A DNA stretch of 64,000 nucleotides, taken from positions 2,976,001 to 3,040,000 of the forward strand of contig NZ_CP074572.1 of NCBI RefSeq assembly GCF_018394335.1. Reading direction: 5' to 3'. The notes under the pieces were generated by a model. The model ran no database searches. It was given only the letters and a program-made list of their open reading frames with translations, and was not told where the DNA came from. Below, one piece after another: positions 43,090 to 53,390 of this stretch. This DNA comes from Shewanella dokdonensis. GTDB lineage: Bacteria > Pseudomonadota > Gammaproteobacteria > Enterobacterales > Shewanellaceae. A program made the position numbers and the translations under genes. The number at the start of each line of letters is the position of its first letter. Position 1 is the stretch's first letter.

Positions 43090-44345
43090 GCGATACATAC
43101 CTGCAACAGCTAGGGCAGCGGGCGAAAGAGGCAAGTTTCGCTTTGGCAAATCTCACCGCTGCTGATAAACGAAAGTTACTTCAAGCGATTGCTGATGCAC
43201 TGCAATTGGCGAGCAATGATATTGTTGCGGCTAATGCCAAAGATGTTGCCGCCGCTCAAGCTGCGGGTTTAGATGCCGCGATGATTGACCGTTTACTGCT
43301 GGATCATAAACGTCTGGCGGCCGTGATTGCCGATATTAGTAACGTGGTCGCATTGCCAGATCCTATCGGCCGCGAGTTCGATTCGCGCTTGCTCGACAAT
43401 GGTATCCGCTTGTGTCGCCGCACTGTTCCTCTGGGCGTTATCGGGGTGATCTACGAAGCTCGGCCCAATGTCACGGTGGATATTGCCGTGCTGGCGCTAA
43501 AAACCGGTAATGCAGTGATCCTGCGAGGTGGTAAGGAGACTGTTAATTCTAATCTGGCACTGGCAAAAGCTATCCGGGCTGGAATTGCAAAGTTTGGTTT
43601 GCCTGAAGATGCGGTGCAGCTCATCGATAATCCAGATCGGACTTTGGTGACCGGGTTGCTAAAACTGGATCAATACGTGGACATGATAGTGCCGCGTGGC
43701 GGCAGTAAACTGCAGCGTTTATGTGCTGAGCAAGCAACCATCCCCGTTATTCTGGGGGCATAGGAATTTGCCATCTGTATCTGGATAAAGCGGCTGATCT
43801 GTCGCGTTCAACGTCGGTGATCATCAATGCTAAAGTGCAGCGGCCAACTGTGTGTAATGCACTGGATACTTTGCTGGTACATGAAGCCATTGCCGAGCAT
43901 TATCTGCCACAACTGGCTGCGGCTTTGTCCGCCGAAGGGGTGAGTTTGGTGGGCTGTGAAACCACCCAACGTTTGCTGCCTGGCTTATGAGGTGCGTCCG
44001 GCGAGTGACGAAACCTACAACACCGAGTGGTTGTCTTTAACACTTGGCATAAAAGTGGTGGCTAATTTGGACGCAGCAATTGCCCATATCCGGCAGTATT
44101 CCAGTGGTCACTCCGAAGCGATTCTTACCAATGACATTACCGCTGCGACGCGCTTTATGAATGAAGTGAATTCGGCGGCGGTGTACCTTAATGCCAGCAC
44201 CCGCTTTACTGATGGCGGTCAGTTTGGTTTAGGGGCAGAGGTTGCCGTCAGCACCCAGAAGTTACATGCGCGTGGTCCAATGGGGCTCGAAGCATTAACC
44301 ACCTACAAATGGTTGGCGGTCGGGGATTACACCTCCCGCAGTTAA
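43086..44345 (+). CDS. proA: Gamma-glutamyl phosphate reductase ProA, two frameshifts
   Basis: Reduces glutamyl phosphate to the semialdehyde in proline synthesis. [62 protein letters not shown] and, near the end, [12 protein letters not shown] and [44 protein letters not shown] are all diagnostic. The first break is repaired by one extra G in the run 43754-43758 ([17 protein letters not shown]). The second lies at about 43965-43990, between CETTQRLLP and [15 protein letters not shown], and needs minus one or plus two bases; no homopolymer explains it. The repaired length is about 420 residues, normal for the family. Confidence 0.92.
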
Positions 44346-44366
44346 TGCTGTAACTGCTATTACACT

Positions 44367-44398
44367 ATGATAAAGGCCCGCAAAAGGGCCTTTATCAT
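44367..44398. terminator. Bidirectional terminator between proA and ybaK
   Basis: Perfect 13-bp stem ATGATAAAGGCCC/GGGCCTTTATCAT with loop GCAAAA. Confidence 0.9.
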
Positions 44399-44414
44399 AT
44401 ATGAATACAACCGT

Positions 44415-44891
44415 TTATTCGCTCTTGATCTCAGCAAAACTGCCGCGACATAACGCCGCTAGTGCTTCTGGTGCCAGACAGATTTCCAGACCACGACGTC
44501 CGGCGCTGACATAGATTTCAGCAAAATCCTTGGCGCTACTATCGATAAGGGTTGGCAGCTGTTTTTTCTGGGCTAACGGGCTGATCCCGCCGACCAGATA
44601 ACCCGAGGATTTTTGCGCCAGTTGTGGATCGGCCATCACCAATTTTTTCTGTTTCAGTGCCTTAGCGGCGGCTTTCAGACTCAAATGGTGGTTTACTGGC
44701 ACCAAGGCTACTGCTAATGGCGCGCCTTTTTCATCACTGCTGACCAGTAGCGTCTTAAACACTTGCTGCGGATTTAATCCAAGCGCGCTGGCAGCTTCTT
44801 CCCCATAAGATGCGGCATTTTTATCGTGATGATATTCGTGCACGCTGAAGCTAATCTTGGCTTTATTGGCAAGATCGATTGCAGGTGTCAC
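44415..44891 (-). CDS. ybaK: Cys-tRNA(Pro)/Cys-tRNA(Cys) deacylase YbaK/EbsC
   Basis: Hydrolyses cysteine mis-attached to tRNA-Pro. 158 residues of the INS/YbaK editing fold: ASYGEEAASALGLNPQQVFKTLLV (with the catalytic Lys), ALVPVNHHLSLKAAAKAL and SSGYLVGGISPLAQKKQLPTLID. The GTG start at 44891 follows AGGAGG. It converges on proA and is followed upstream by the EamA gene on the same strand, 37 bp away. Confidence 0.92.
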   Translation of the reverse strand: MTPAIDLANKAKISFSVHEYHHDKNAASYGEEAASALGLNPQQVFKTLLVSSDEKGAPLAVALVPVNHHLSLKAAAKALKQKKLVMADPQLAQKSSGYLVGGISPLAQKKQLPTLIDSSAKDFAEIYVSAGRRGLEICLAPEALAALCRGSFAEIKSE

Positions 44892-44928
44892 ACAGACCTC
44901 CTAAACCAATTAACACAGAGGGTGCTTG

Positions 44929-45845
44929 TCACAAGGTACGCCGGATCCGCGGTTTACGGTGATTGCCCAGATGCGGTAATAACTGCTGCAGCAATAACGC
45001 CAGGATAATCAGCCCGAGTCCAGCAAGGGTTGATGGCAGAATAGTTTCACCCAAGATCACGGCAATAAAACACATCGACAATACCGGTGACAAAAACACC
45101 AGATTACTGATGCTGGCGGTACGGGTAGCCGTTTTTAGTGCCATTAACCACAGCACAAAGGTTATGCCCATTTCAAACAACCCCACGTAGGTGCCTGCCA
45201 AAAGTGCTTTTACACTTAAATGTGGCAGTGACTGGGTGGATACCAGCATCAAGGTGATACAAGGCAATGCTACCAGAAAACTCAGTAACAGGCTGACTAC
45301 AGGATCGCCTTTATCCTTAGTGTTAACAATCCAATACAGACACCACAGCAAAGTGCCAGTAAAACACAGCCCAATCCCTAGCGGATTTTCAAAGTGCATG
45401 GTGGCGATATTGCCTTCAGTCGCTATCACCAGTACCCCAAAGTAAGCAATGAGCGCGGCGATGATATCAGCGGCACGCAGTTTCTGACTCAGCATGGGCA
45501 CCGACAATAGCGGCAGTAAAATGCCCCAGGTGTAGTTCAGCGACAGCGCCTGTTGTGCCGGCAAGATATCATAGGCTTTGAACAGTACCAGATAGTAAAG
45601 AAACGGACTGAGCATGCCTGTCTGTAAATAAAGTAATGGTCTGGCTCGAAACTGTTGCCACAACAGCGGCAGTTTATGCTGCAGTCCCAGAATTAATAAC
45701 AGGCAGAGTGAGGACACAATGGTGGCCACAAACACCAACTGCAGTGGCGTAAAAAAGTCAGGGCAATTTTAAACGCAGTGGCAACTGTGGACCACAGCAG
45801 CACTGCCCCTAGACCATAGGCAAAAGCCAGGGAGGATGTTTTCAA
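44929..45845 (-). CDS. EamA/DMT-family membrane transporter, frameshifted near the start
   Basis: Ten hydrophobic segments in two EamA repeats. The second repeat includes GLCFTGTLLWCLYWIV and AGTYVGLFEMGITFVLWLMALKTATRTASISNLVFLSPVLSMCFIAVILGETI. The frame visible from 45738 lacks the first helix. One extra base in the six-base run 45751-45756 joins it to SSLAFAYGLGAVLLWSTVATAFKIALTFFTPLQLVFVATIV. The start would then be the TTG at 45845, just after an in-frame stop, giving 305 residues; no strong ribosome site is visible. Substrate unknown (amino acids or metabolites in relatives). Confidence 0.85.
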
Positions 45846-45977
45846 CGATGTCTACTCAACTCAGTAACACAGGGATAAAAGCCGCACTACGGTTGTAGTG
45901 CTAGCGGTAAGTTGCGCGTATTTTAGCGGCACTTTATGAAAAAGGTTGCGTTTAAGATCAATTTTTTTAACCGAGCC

Positions 45978-46024
45978 CTTGTAAAGCAAAATCGCGCCCC
46001 TATATAGGGGTTAAGGCGCGATTT
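45978..46024 (+). promoter_or_regulatory. Upstream sigma-32-like promoter and large hairpin before dnaK
   Basis: CTTGTAA (45978-45984) and CCCCTATATA (45997-46006), 12 bp apart, resemble a heat-shock promoter. The -10 half lies inside a perfect inverted repeat AAATCGCGCC (45989-45998) / GGCGCGATTT (46015-46024) with a CCTATATAGG core. Confidence 0.55.
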
Positions 46025-46042
46025 GGGTAGTTTGGCAAAGGC

Positions 46043-46070
46043 CTTGAAATCAACAACTTTGCCCCCAGAT
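46043..46070 (+). promoter_or_regulatory. Sigma-32 promoter of dnaK-dnaJ
   Basis: CTTGAAA (46043-46049), 13-bp spacer, CCCCAGAT (46063-46070) closely matches the heat-shock consensus CTTGAAA-N13-CCCCATNT. Confidence 0.8.
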
Positions 46071-46122
46071 CCATAGCAGATGATTATTTTAGTTCGAAAG
46101 AAAAGATTTTTCGGAGGACCTC

Positions 46123-48048
46123 ATGGGTAAAATTATTGGTATCGACTTAGGCACAACTAACTCTTGTGTTGCCGTTCTTGAAGGTGGCAAACCGCGGGTT
46201 TTGGAAAATGCTGAAGGCGATCGCACCACTCCTTCAATCATTGCTTATACCGAAGATGAGACCCTGGTAGGTCAGCCGGCCAAACGTCAGGCAGTGACCA
46301 ACCCGGCCAACACCTTCTTCGCAATTAAGCGTTTGATTGGTCGTCGTTTTACTGACGATGAAGTACAGCGTGATGTAAGCATCATGCCGTTCAAAATTAT
46401 CAAAGCCGACAACGGTGATGCCTGGGTAGAAAGCCGTGGCAAGAAAATGGCCCCTCCTCAGGTGTCAGCCGAAGTGCTGAAGAAAATGAAGAAAACTGCA
46501 GAAGACTTCCTCGGTGAACCAGTGACCGAAGCGGTTATTACCGTGCCTGCATACTTCAACGATTCTCAGCGTCAGGCGACTAAAGATGCTGGCCGTATCG
46601 CCGGTCTGGAAGTAAAACGTATTATCAACGAACCTACTGCTGCGGCACTGGCGTACGGTATCGACAAGAAACAGGGCGATAATGTGATTGCCGTGTTCGA
46701 CCTTGGTGGTGGTACTTTCGATATCTCTGTCATTGAAATTGACAGCAATGACGGCGATCAGACTTTTGAAGTGCTGGCAACCAACGGTGATACTCACTTA
46801 GGTGGTGAAGACTTCGATAACCGTTTGATCAACTATCTGGCTGACGAATTCAAGAAAGAACAGGGCATCGACTTGCGCAATGATCCGCTGGCGATGCAAC
46901 GTCTGAAAGAAGCGGCTGAAAAAGCCAAGATTGAACTGTCTAGTACTACTCAGACTGAAGTTAATCTGCCGTATATCACCGCAGATGCTACCGGTCCTAA
47001 GCACTTAGTGGTGAAAATCACCCGTGCCAAACTGGAATCGCTGGTAGAAGACCTGATCACCCGCTCACTGGAGCCTGTGAAAGTCGCCTTGTCTGATGCA
47101 GGTTTGTCAGTCTCTGAGATCAACGAAGTGATCTTGGTGGGTGGTCAGACTCGTATGCCTAAAGTACAACAAGCCGTGGCTGACTTCTTCGGTAAGGAAC
47201 CACGTAAAGACGTGAACCCTGACGAAGCGGTTGCGGTTGGTGCGGCAATTCAGGGTGGGGTGTTGGCTGGCGACGTGAAAGACGTGCTGCTGCTGGACGT
47301 AACACCACTGTCTCTGGGTATCGAAACCATGGGTCAGGTAATGACCAAGCTGATTGAGAAAAACACCACTATTCCTACCAAGGCGCAGCAGGTGTTCTCA
47401 ACAGCCGAAGATAACCAGAACGCTGTGACTATCCATGTGTTGCAGGGTGAACGTAAACAGGCCAGTGCCAACAAGTCTCTAGGTCAGTTCAACTTGGAAG
47501 GTATTGAACCGTCACCACGCGGCATGCCACAGATTGAAGTGACTTTTGATATCGACGCTGACGGTATTCTGAATGTGTCTGCTACCGATAAGAAAACCGG
47601 TAAGAAACAGGCCATCACCATTAAAGCTTCTTCTGGTCTGTCTGACGATGAAGTAGAAAAAATGGTACGTGATGCTGAAGCTCACGCAGAAGATGACAAG
47701 AAGTTTGAAGAACTGGTCAGTGCCCGTAACCAGGCTGATGGTCTGGTGCACGCTACCAAGAAACAGGTAGCCGAAGCGGGTGAAGCCCTGAGCAGTGACG
47801 ATAAAGCGAAAATTGATGCTGCCATCAGCAAGGTAGAAGCTGCGGTAAAAGGCAGCGATAAAGAAGCTATCGAAAAAGCCACTCAGGAACTGATTGAAGC
47901 CTCTGGTAAATTGGTAGAAATGGCTCAAACGCAGGCGCAACAGGCTCAGGGTGGTGCTGAATCAGCCCATCAGGGTAACAACAGTAACGCCACTGCCGAT
48001 GATGTCGTTGATGCTGAGTTTGAAGAGGTTAAAGACGACAAGAAATAA
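46123..48048 (+). CDS. dnaK: Hsp70 chaperone DnaK
   Basis: 641 residues. The nucleotide-binding domain has [63 protein letters not shown] and [14 protein letters not shown]. The substrate-binding domain follows from about residue 390 ([23 protein letters not shown]), then the helical lid, a Q/A/G-rich linker and the terminal EEVKDDKK. It has GGAGG before the ATG and strong codon usage. First gene of the dnaK-dnaJ operon. It works with DnaJ here and with ClpB at 1.7 kb. Confidence 0.98.
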   Translation: MGKIIGIDLGTTNSCVAVLEGGKPRVLENAEGDRTTPSIIAYTEDETLVGQPAKRQAVTNPANTFFAIKRLIGRRFTDDEVQRDVSIMPFKIIKADNGDAWVESRGKKMAPPQVSAEVLKKMKKTAEDFLGEPVTEAVITVPAYFNDSQRQATKDAGRIAGLEVKRIINEPTAAALAYGIDKKQGDNVIAVFDLGGGTFDISVIEIDSNDGDQTFEVLATNGDTHLGGEDFDNRLINYLADEFKKEQGIDLRNDPLAMQRLKEAAEKAKIELSSTTQTEVNLPYITADATGPKHLVVKITRAKLESLVEDLITRSLEPVKVALSDAGLSVSEINEVILVGGQTRMPKVQQAVADFFGKEPRKDVNPDEAVAVGAAIQGGVLAGDVKDVLLLDVTPLSLGIETMGQVMTKLIEKNTTIPTKAQQVFSTAEDNQNAVTIHVLQGERKQASANKSLGQFNLEGIEPSPRGMPQIEVTFDIDADGILNVSATDKKTGKKQAITIKASSGLSDDEVEKMVRDAEAHAEDDKKFEELVSARNQADGLVHATKKQVAEAGEALSSDDKAKIDAAISKVEAAVKGSDKEAIEKATQELIEASGKLVEMAQTQAQQAQGGAESAHQGNNSNATADDVVDAEFEEVKDDKK

Positions 48049-48074
48049 TCAGGCTATCTTCCCTGATTAATTAG

Positions 48075-48105
48075 GCGGGCGTTATGGGGTGACCCTAACG
48101 CCCGC
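48075..48105 (+). other. Intercistronic hairpin between dnaK and dnaJ
   Basis: 10-bp stem GCGGGCGTTA/TAACGCCCGC, with an inner GGG/CCC, and no T run. More likely a transcript-stabilising or attenuating structure that lowers dnaJ relative to dnaK than a full terminator. Confidence 0.6.
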
Positions 48106-48139
48106 TCGTTCTGCTCCAGCCAAGAACGCGTGAGAGATT

Positions 48140-49272
48140 ATGTCAAAGCGAGATTATTACGAAGTATTAGACGTCGCCCGGGACGCCAGTGAACGGGACA
48201 TCAAAAAGGCCTATAAACGCCTAGCGATGAAATACCATCCGGACCGCAATCCCGGCGATAAAGAAGCCGAAGCCAAATTCAAAGAAGTCAAAGAAGCCTA
48301 TGAAATCCTGACCGATGCCGACAAGCGTGCCGCGTATGACCAGTTCGGTCATGCTGGGGTCGATCCCAGCCGTGGTGCCGGAGGTTTTGGTGGGGGAATG
48401 GCGCAGACTTCAGCGATATTTTCGGTGATGTCTTCGGGGATATCTTCGGCGGAGGTCGTCGTGGTGGACACAGACAACCGGCCCGCGGTTCTGACCTGCG
48501 CTATAACCTCGAATTGTCACTGGAAGAAGCGGTTCGCGGCATCAACCGAGAATTGCGCATCCCCACCCTGGCAACGTGTGATCTTTGTGGTGGCTCAGGT
48601 GCTAAAAAGGGTACCTCTGCTACGACTTGTGGCACTTGTCATGGCAGTGGTCAGGTACAGATGCGTCAGGGTTTCTTTGCGGTTCAGCAAACCTGCCCGA
48701 CATGTCATGGTCGCGGTAAGATTATCAAGGAGCCTTGCAGCAAATGTCATGGCGACGGCCGCATGGAGAAAAGCAAAACCCTGTCGGTCAAAATCCCGGC
48801 CGGGGTGGATACCGGCGACCGCATCCGTCTGGCGGGCGAGGGCGAAGCCGGCGAATTCGGCGCGCCAGCGGGCGACCTGTATGTCCAGGTAACGGTGCGC
48901 GAGCATCCGATTTTTGTGCGTGATGGCAATAACTTGTACTGCGAAGTGCCGATCTCCTTTGCCAAAGCAGCATTGGGCGGTGAAGTCGAAGTACCAACGC
49001 TCGAAGGCAAGGTCAGTCTGAAGATCCCACCGGAAACGCAGACCGGGCGCATGTTCCGTTTACGCGGCAAAGGGGTGAAGTCCGTGCGTAGCCATGCCGT
49101 GGGTGACCTGTTATGTAAGGTCGTCATGGAAACTCCGGTAAACCTGTCTGAGCGTCAGAAAGAGCTGTTGCGTGAATTTGAAGACACCCTCAGTGGTGGC
49201 GGTAAGCACAGTCCCAAGGCCGAAGGCTGGTTTGACGGTGTGAAGAAATTCTTCCAAGACCTTAATAGCTGA
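48140..49272 (+). CDS. dnaJ: Co-chaperone DnaJ, frameshifted in the Gly/Phe region
   Basis: Stimulates DnaK ATPase. The J domain (about 1-70) has the HPD motif in [28 protein letters not shown]. The Gly/Phe region follows, then the zinc domain with four CxxCxGxG-type repeats ([32 protein letters not shown]) and the C-terminal peptide-binding domains. The frame leaves the family sequence at 48391-48400. One extra G in the run 48392-48396 gives [30 protein letters not shown] and 377 residues, against 376 in E. coli. Downstream of dnaK by 91 bp. Confidence 0.96.
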
Positions 49273-49281
49273 TGCCTAAAG

Positions 49282-49308
49282 AAAAGCCAGTGCAGTGCAC
49301 TGGCTTTT
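49282..49308. terminator. Bidirectional terminator after dnaJ
   Basis: 11-bp stem AAAAGCCAGTG/CACTGGCTTTT with loop CAGTG. Confidence 0.88.
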
Positions 49309-49324
49309 GTCTCTCTATGACCGC

Positions 49325-50491
49325 TTAAATCCAGCCTTTTTTGCCAAATTCCAGCATGACCTTGGCAACGTAAGTCATCTCTTCCGGTGTTCCTAAGGAC
49401 ACCCGGCAATAATCATCTGCTGGTGGAAATGCCCGGCCTACCAAGATCCCCGCCTGTTTCATATGTTCCTGATACTCTGCCAACGGCACGTTGAGTTTGT
49501 GGAAAATGAAATTGGTGTTGGAGGGCACATAGGAAATTTTCAGTGCATTCAATGCCTGTAGCAGAATTTTGCGCGAGGTATCGTTACTTGCCCGGCTGTA
49601 CTTGATGAAGGCTTCATCTTTCAATGACACCATGGCAGCCTTAATCCCACAGTAGTTCAGCAGGTTATCGCCGATTTTTGGTTGTAGTTTGGCAATCAAT
49701 GACGGTGTGGCCACCGCATAACCTACACGCATCCCGGCCATGGCGAATAATTTGGAAAAGGTTTTCAGCAGAATCACATTTTCGGCACCCGCTTTGAGCA
49801 ATGGAGCAACCGAGCGGAAATTTGGATCGTCAGCAAATTCGGCATAAGCCTCATCCATCATGAAAAGCGTATCCGCGGGTTTACTGTTGATCCAGGCTTC
49901 TACTTCTGCCGCTTTACAAATGGCTCCCGTCGGGTTATTCGGGTTGACCAGATATACCACTGACGGCCCTTTATAGTCGGCAACGGCCTTTTTCATGGCG
50001 GCTAAATCGATATCCCATGTTTTGGTCATGGGTACACGAGTAATTTTCATGCCATTGCTGCGGGCGTAATCTTCAGCGGCGCTGAAGGTCAGTTCTGGTG
50101 CAACTAACTGTACATTGGCTGCGGCCAGTGCTTCTATTACCACGCGGATGCCTTCGGTTGCCCCGAGGGTAAGAATGACCGCTTTTTCTGGCATGCCATA
50201 TTGATCTGCCAGCTGTTTACGCAGTTCAAACATCTCTCCCATCGGGTAACGATTGGAGATGGCAACGGTTTCTTTGGCAACAGCCTGAGCTTTTGGTGAC
50301 ATCCCCAGCGGGTTTTCATTGAAGTTGATACGGATGGGGTTATCAGCACTGGGCGGGGTGAACGTTGGGCTAAGTTCGGTTTTTGCCAGTACCGGTTGAC
50401 TCAGACCACTTACGGCTGCGCCACCCATCAGCACTCCAGAAAATTTTAAAAATTGGCGCCGCTGCACGTTAGTTATGTCGCTGTCTGCCAT
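49325..50491 (-). CDS. HisC-like PLP aminotransferase with a Tat signal peptide
   Basis: 388 residues. The N-terminus contains the twin-arginine motif RRQFLKFSG, followed by a hydrophobic stretch (VLMGGAAVSGLSQPVLA) with an A-x-A-like cleavage site, so the folded enzyme is probably exported to the periplasm. The remainder is a fold-type I aminotransferase close to histidinol-phosphate aminotransferase: INFNENPLGMSP, GATEGIRVVIEAL, YLVNPNNPTGAIC, MMDEAYAEFAD and the PLP-lysine motif LKTFSKLFAMAGMRVGYA. GGAGC precedes the ATG. Substrate unknown. It is not next to his genes, and a histidine-biosynthesis role is unlikely for an exported protein. Confidence 0.88.
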   Translation of the reverse strand: MADSDITNVQRRQFLKFSGVLMGGAAVSGLSQPVLAKTELSPTFTPPSADNPIRINFNENPLGMSPKAQAVAKETVAISNRYPMGEMFELRKQLADQYGMPEKAVILTLGATEGIRVVIEALAAANVQLVAPELTFSAAEDYARSNGMKITRVPMTKTWDIDLAAMKKAVADYKGPSVVYLVNPNNPTGAICKAAEVEAWINSKPADTLFMMDEAYAEFADDPNFRSVAPLLKAGAENVILLKTFSKLFAMAGMRVGYAVATPSLIAKLQPKIGDNLLNYCGIKAAMVSLKDEAFIKYSRASNDTSRKILLQALNALKISYVPSNTNFIFHKLNVPLAEYQEHMKQAGILVGRAFPPADDYCRVSLGTPEEMTYVAKVMLEFGKKGWI

Positions 50492-50686
50492 TGAATTTGC
50501 TCCTTGTGGTAGTTGTTATCAGTTTGCATGAGCATTAACTATGCCAGTCGTTAACTGATTGAATGTTATAACAATGTAATTTTATGTTGTATTATGGTGC
50601 ATCACAGTGAGCCAAATCCTGCACCATAATGCAATAGTTTTCCCTAGTGAGTCCCTAAAAGGTGCAATGATTCGAGTCATTTAATA

Positions 50687-50716
50687 AAAAAGCGAAGCCA
50701 TTTGGCTTCGCTTTTT
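50687..50716 (-). terminator. Terminator after the TonB receptor gene
   Basis: 13-bp stem AAAAAGCGAAGCC/GGCTTCGCTTTTT with loop ATTT. T-rich on the minus strand after the stem. Confidence 0.9.
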
Positions 50717-50747
50717 GCTGATCCCATACTAAATCAAACAATTGACT

Positions 50748-53024
50748 TTAGAATGAATAGCTGACGCCTAGCATCAGATTACGTCCCATCAAAGGCGCAT
50801 AATCTTTCAATAATGAGGTGTGTGGGCGCGCTTGCTGATCGGTCAGGTTGCTACCTTTCAGATACACTAGCATGTCGCCATTATCACTGAACAGACGATA
50901 GGTGACAGAAGCGTTGACGAGGGTGTATCCGGCGGTTTCTGTTTCATTGTCAGCCACATCGCTCTGCCGAGAGTAGGCGATCATGCCGACATCCGCATGC
51001 CACTGATCCAGATCGAAATTCAGGGTTGAGCCGAAGCGCAGTGGCGAGATCCGCGGCAGATTGCCACCATCCACCAATTTGCCACGAGTATAATCACTGA
51101 ACAGCGCCAATGACCAAAGATCGTTGAACGGAATATTGGCCTGAGCCTCTACCGAATAAAGCTCAGCATCTGCTTGAGCATACTGATAAACCGGTAGATC
51201 GCCTTCTTCATCACTGTTAACCAAGTCAGAAGCGATAAGGCCAGTATTACCCTCGTAGAAGAAGTTATTAACGCGGTTATAGGCCATGCTCAATGAGCCC
51301 GTCCAGCTACCTTCTATCTTACGTAAGGTCAGGTCGAGGTTATTGGCAATCTCTTTATCAGCATCCCCGGCATTGACCATAATCTGGCCGTTTTCTACCC
51401 GGAATTCAGAACCCAGCTCAAAGCTCTGGGTCGCATCGTGGGGGCCATAGCTGTAAAGTTCTTCGGCGGTGGCTGAGCGTTCTGCTCTAGTTAACGCCAC
51501 ACTCAAGTTGTAGGACGGGTCGAAGTCCCATACTACACCTGCTGATAGGGTGCCATTCACGTCGCTCAGTTTCTGCGGTTGATACGCTTCTTCTCCGGCC
51601 AGCGTATCTAGCGTCATGGCCTCAGGTTTGAGGCGATAACTCTCAATGCGCCCACCCAGTTCAAAGCGGAAATCATCCACTTTGCGCTCCTGCATAATAA
51701 ACGCTGCAATGGTATCGGTATTGCTATTAGGGGTTAGCTGTTCAGCGCCCTCTACCGAAAAATCACGGTGAATGAAGTGCAGCCCCATAGCGCCTTGCCA
51801 TTCACCCCAAGGGTTATTATTCAGCGTCAGCCGGGCTTCTGTCTGCTTGTTATAGAAGAAAGTATCGGCATCGCCATCTTCCTCTTCAGCATGCTGATAA
51901 TCAGTATATCCAGCATCCAGGCGCACTTTGGAGAAACCCGCAAAAGGATCTAACAGGCCACCATGCAACTGCCAAGCGGTTTTCTTTAGGTCAATCGTAA
52001 TATCCGGCGCGCCTTCTTCACCACGGCCAGGAATGCCGTAATTGGATTCTGTGCGGGCGCCAGATACACCGATAAAACCGTTATCTCCGGTATATCCTAC
52101 ACCAGCGGCATATTCATCCAGTTGTAGCTGGCTGTTATCGACCGTGCCATGAGTGGTTGTGTCATCGGCAATGGCATTACCCGGAATATCATAAGAATTG
52201 GTGCGGCGGCGGGTGCCATCAAGGTGCCAGTTATACTGGCCGTTACCGCCATTCAAATCGGCATTTAGGGTTTTGCCATCATTAGCACTATCGTAACGCG
52301 CGCCTACTTCACCGTTGAAGCTATCTACAGGTTGTTCGTGCAGGCGTTTATCTACCACGTTGACCACACCACCGATGGCGCCATTACCATAGAGTAGCGT
52401 GCCTGGACCGCGCAGAATTTCAATCTGTTGGGCAGAAGCGGCTTCGGCAGTTACCGCATGATCTGCTGATACTGTAGACGCGTCACCGACAGATAAGCCA
52501 TTTTCAAGGATCTTGACTCGGGGACCATCCATACCGCGGATGATTGGACGACTGGCGCCAGCCCCAAAGTGAGAGGCTTGCACCCCGGGTAGTTTATCTA
52601 GCGTATCGCCTAATGTTGGTTCGGTATTGAGCTTCAGTTGGTCATCGCTAAGCACGGTAACTGGCGTTGTACTTTCCAGCGCAGAACGGCCTAAAGGTGA
52701 GGCGGTCACCACAATGTTCTCTATCTGGCTACTGCTCAAGGTAAAGTCCTGAGTAATAGTGCCGTGACTGATTTTTAGATCCTGTTCACTGTGTTTGAAC
52801 TTGTCACTGCTGATATGCAGATGCAGATGGCTGTTGTCGGCGATCTGTAAGCGATATTGCCCTTGGGCATCGGTTGTCACTTGGTTACCACCATCAACAC
52901 TGACCAAGGCATTCGCTACAGGATTGCCTCGATTGTCAGTTACTTTCCCCTGTAATTGTGCGGCCAAAGCCGTAGTGCTCACACCGACGGACGCCAGTGC
53001 TACAAATAAAGCGCTAAGTTTCAT
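50748..53024 (-). CDS. TonB-dependent outer-membrane receptor, probable zinc (ZnuD-like) uptake
   Basis: 758 residues. A signal peptide (LSALFVALASVGVSTTALA), then a carboxypeptidase-regulatory-like domain (about 22-105; GKVTDNRGNPVANALVSVDGG), a plug domain (VTVLSDDQLKLNTEPTLGDTLDKLPGVQ, RPIIRGMDGPRVKILENG, QQIEILRGPGTLLYGNGAIGGVVNVVD) and a 22-strand barrel ending in GVSYSF. The plug resembles Neisseria ZnuD, and an acidic loop with HAEEEDGDAD could bind metal. It lies 52 bp downstream of a His-containing DUF2946-like gene. Zinc is an inference from these two facts; copper or another ligand is possible. Confidence 0.85.
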   Translation of the reverse strand: MKLSALFVALASVGVSTTALAAQLQGKVTDNRGNPVANALVSVDGGNQVTTDAQGQYRLQIADNSHLHLHISSDKFKHSEQDLKISHGTITQDFTLSSSQIENIVVTASPLGRSALESTTPVTVLSDDQLKLNTEPTLGDTLDKLPGVQASHFGAGASRPIIRGMDGPRVKILENGLSVGDASTVSADHAVTAEAASAQQIEILRGPGTLLYGNGAIGGVVNVVDKRLHEQPVDSFNGEVGARYDSANDGKTLNADLNGGNGQYNWHLDGTRRRTNSYDIPGNAIADDTTTHGTVDNSQLQLDEYAAGVGYTGDNGFIGVSGARTESNYGIPGRGEEGAPDITIDLKKTAWQLHGGLLDPFAGFSKVRLDAGYTDYQHAEEEDGDADTFFYNKQTEARLTLNNNPWGEWQGAMGLHFIHRDFSVEGAEQLTPNSNTDTIAAFIMQERKVDDFRFELGGRIESYRLKPEAMTLDTLAGEEAYQPQKLSDVNGTLSAGVVWDFDPSYNLSVALTRAERSATAEELYSYGPHDATQSFELGSEFRVENGQIMVNAGDADKEIANNLDLTLRKIEGSWTGSLSMAYNRVNNFFYEGNTGLIASDLVNSDEEGDLPVYQYAQADAELYSVEAQANIPFNDLWSLALFSDYTRGKLVDGGNLPRISPLRFGSTLNFDLDQWHADVGMIAYSRQSDVADNETETAGYTLVNASVTYRLFSDNGDMLVYLKGSNLTDQQARPHTSLLKDYAPLMGRNLMLGVSYSF

Positions 53025-53076
53025 TATGCCTGTCCTTTTTGATAAGCATTAAAATAGATAAATTTTTAAAGAATTA

Positions 53077-53373
53077 TCAGGACAGATAGGGCGGTGCACG
53101 GGTTGAAAGGGTACGTAACCAAGGTAGTGCGGGTTGAATGTATAACGGCCCGGCGACTTTAATGACTAAGGCTTGAATCGCGGCAACTGGCAATACTGCT
53201 GTGGGGCCGCTACTCGGATGGTTACTGAAGTTACAGAGTAGACAGTGGGAATGTTCATGAACCAACCCATGTTCCGCAGAATGCACGACCGCAACCGACT
53301 GCAATACAGTCAGCCAAACGCCCAGCAGCAACCACAGCCACTTTTTGTTTTGCGGTAATATTCGACGTAACAT
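53077..53373 (-). CDS. DUF2946-like small exported protein
   Basis: 98 residues. A positively charged start and one hydrophobic segment (WLWLLLGVWLTVLQSVAVVHS) are followed by a metal-binding-like cluster HGLVHEHSHCLLCNFSNH, then a hydrophobic stretch and a C-terminal RAPPYLS, a tail common in DUF2946 proteins. It is the first gene before the TonB receptor, with which it probably forms an operon. The role is unknown, but such genes often accompany metal receptors. The ribosome site is weak. Confidence 0.7.
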   Translation of the reverse strand: MLRRILPQNKKWLWLLLGVWLTVLQSVAVVHSAEHGLVHEHSHCLLCNFSNHPSSGPTAVLPVAAIQALVIKVAGPLYIQPALPWLRTLSTRAPPYLS

Positions 53374-53390
53374 CTCGATTCAGGACAATC

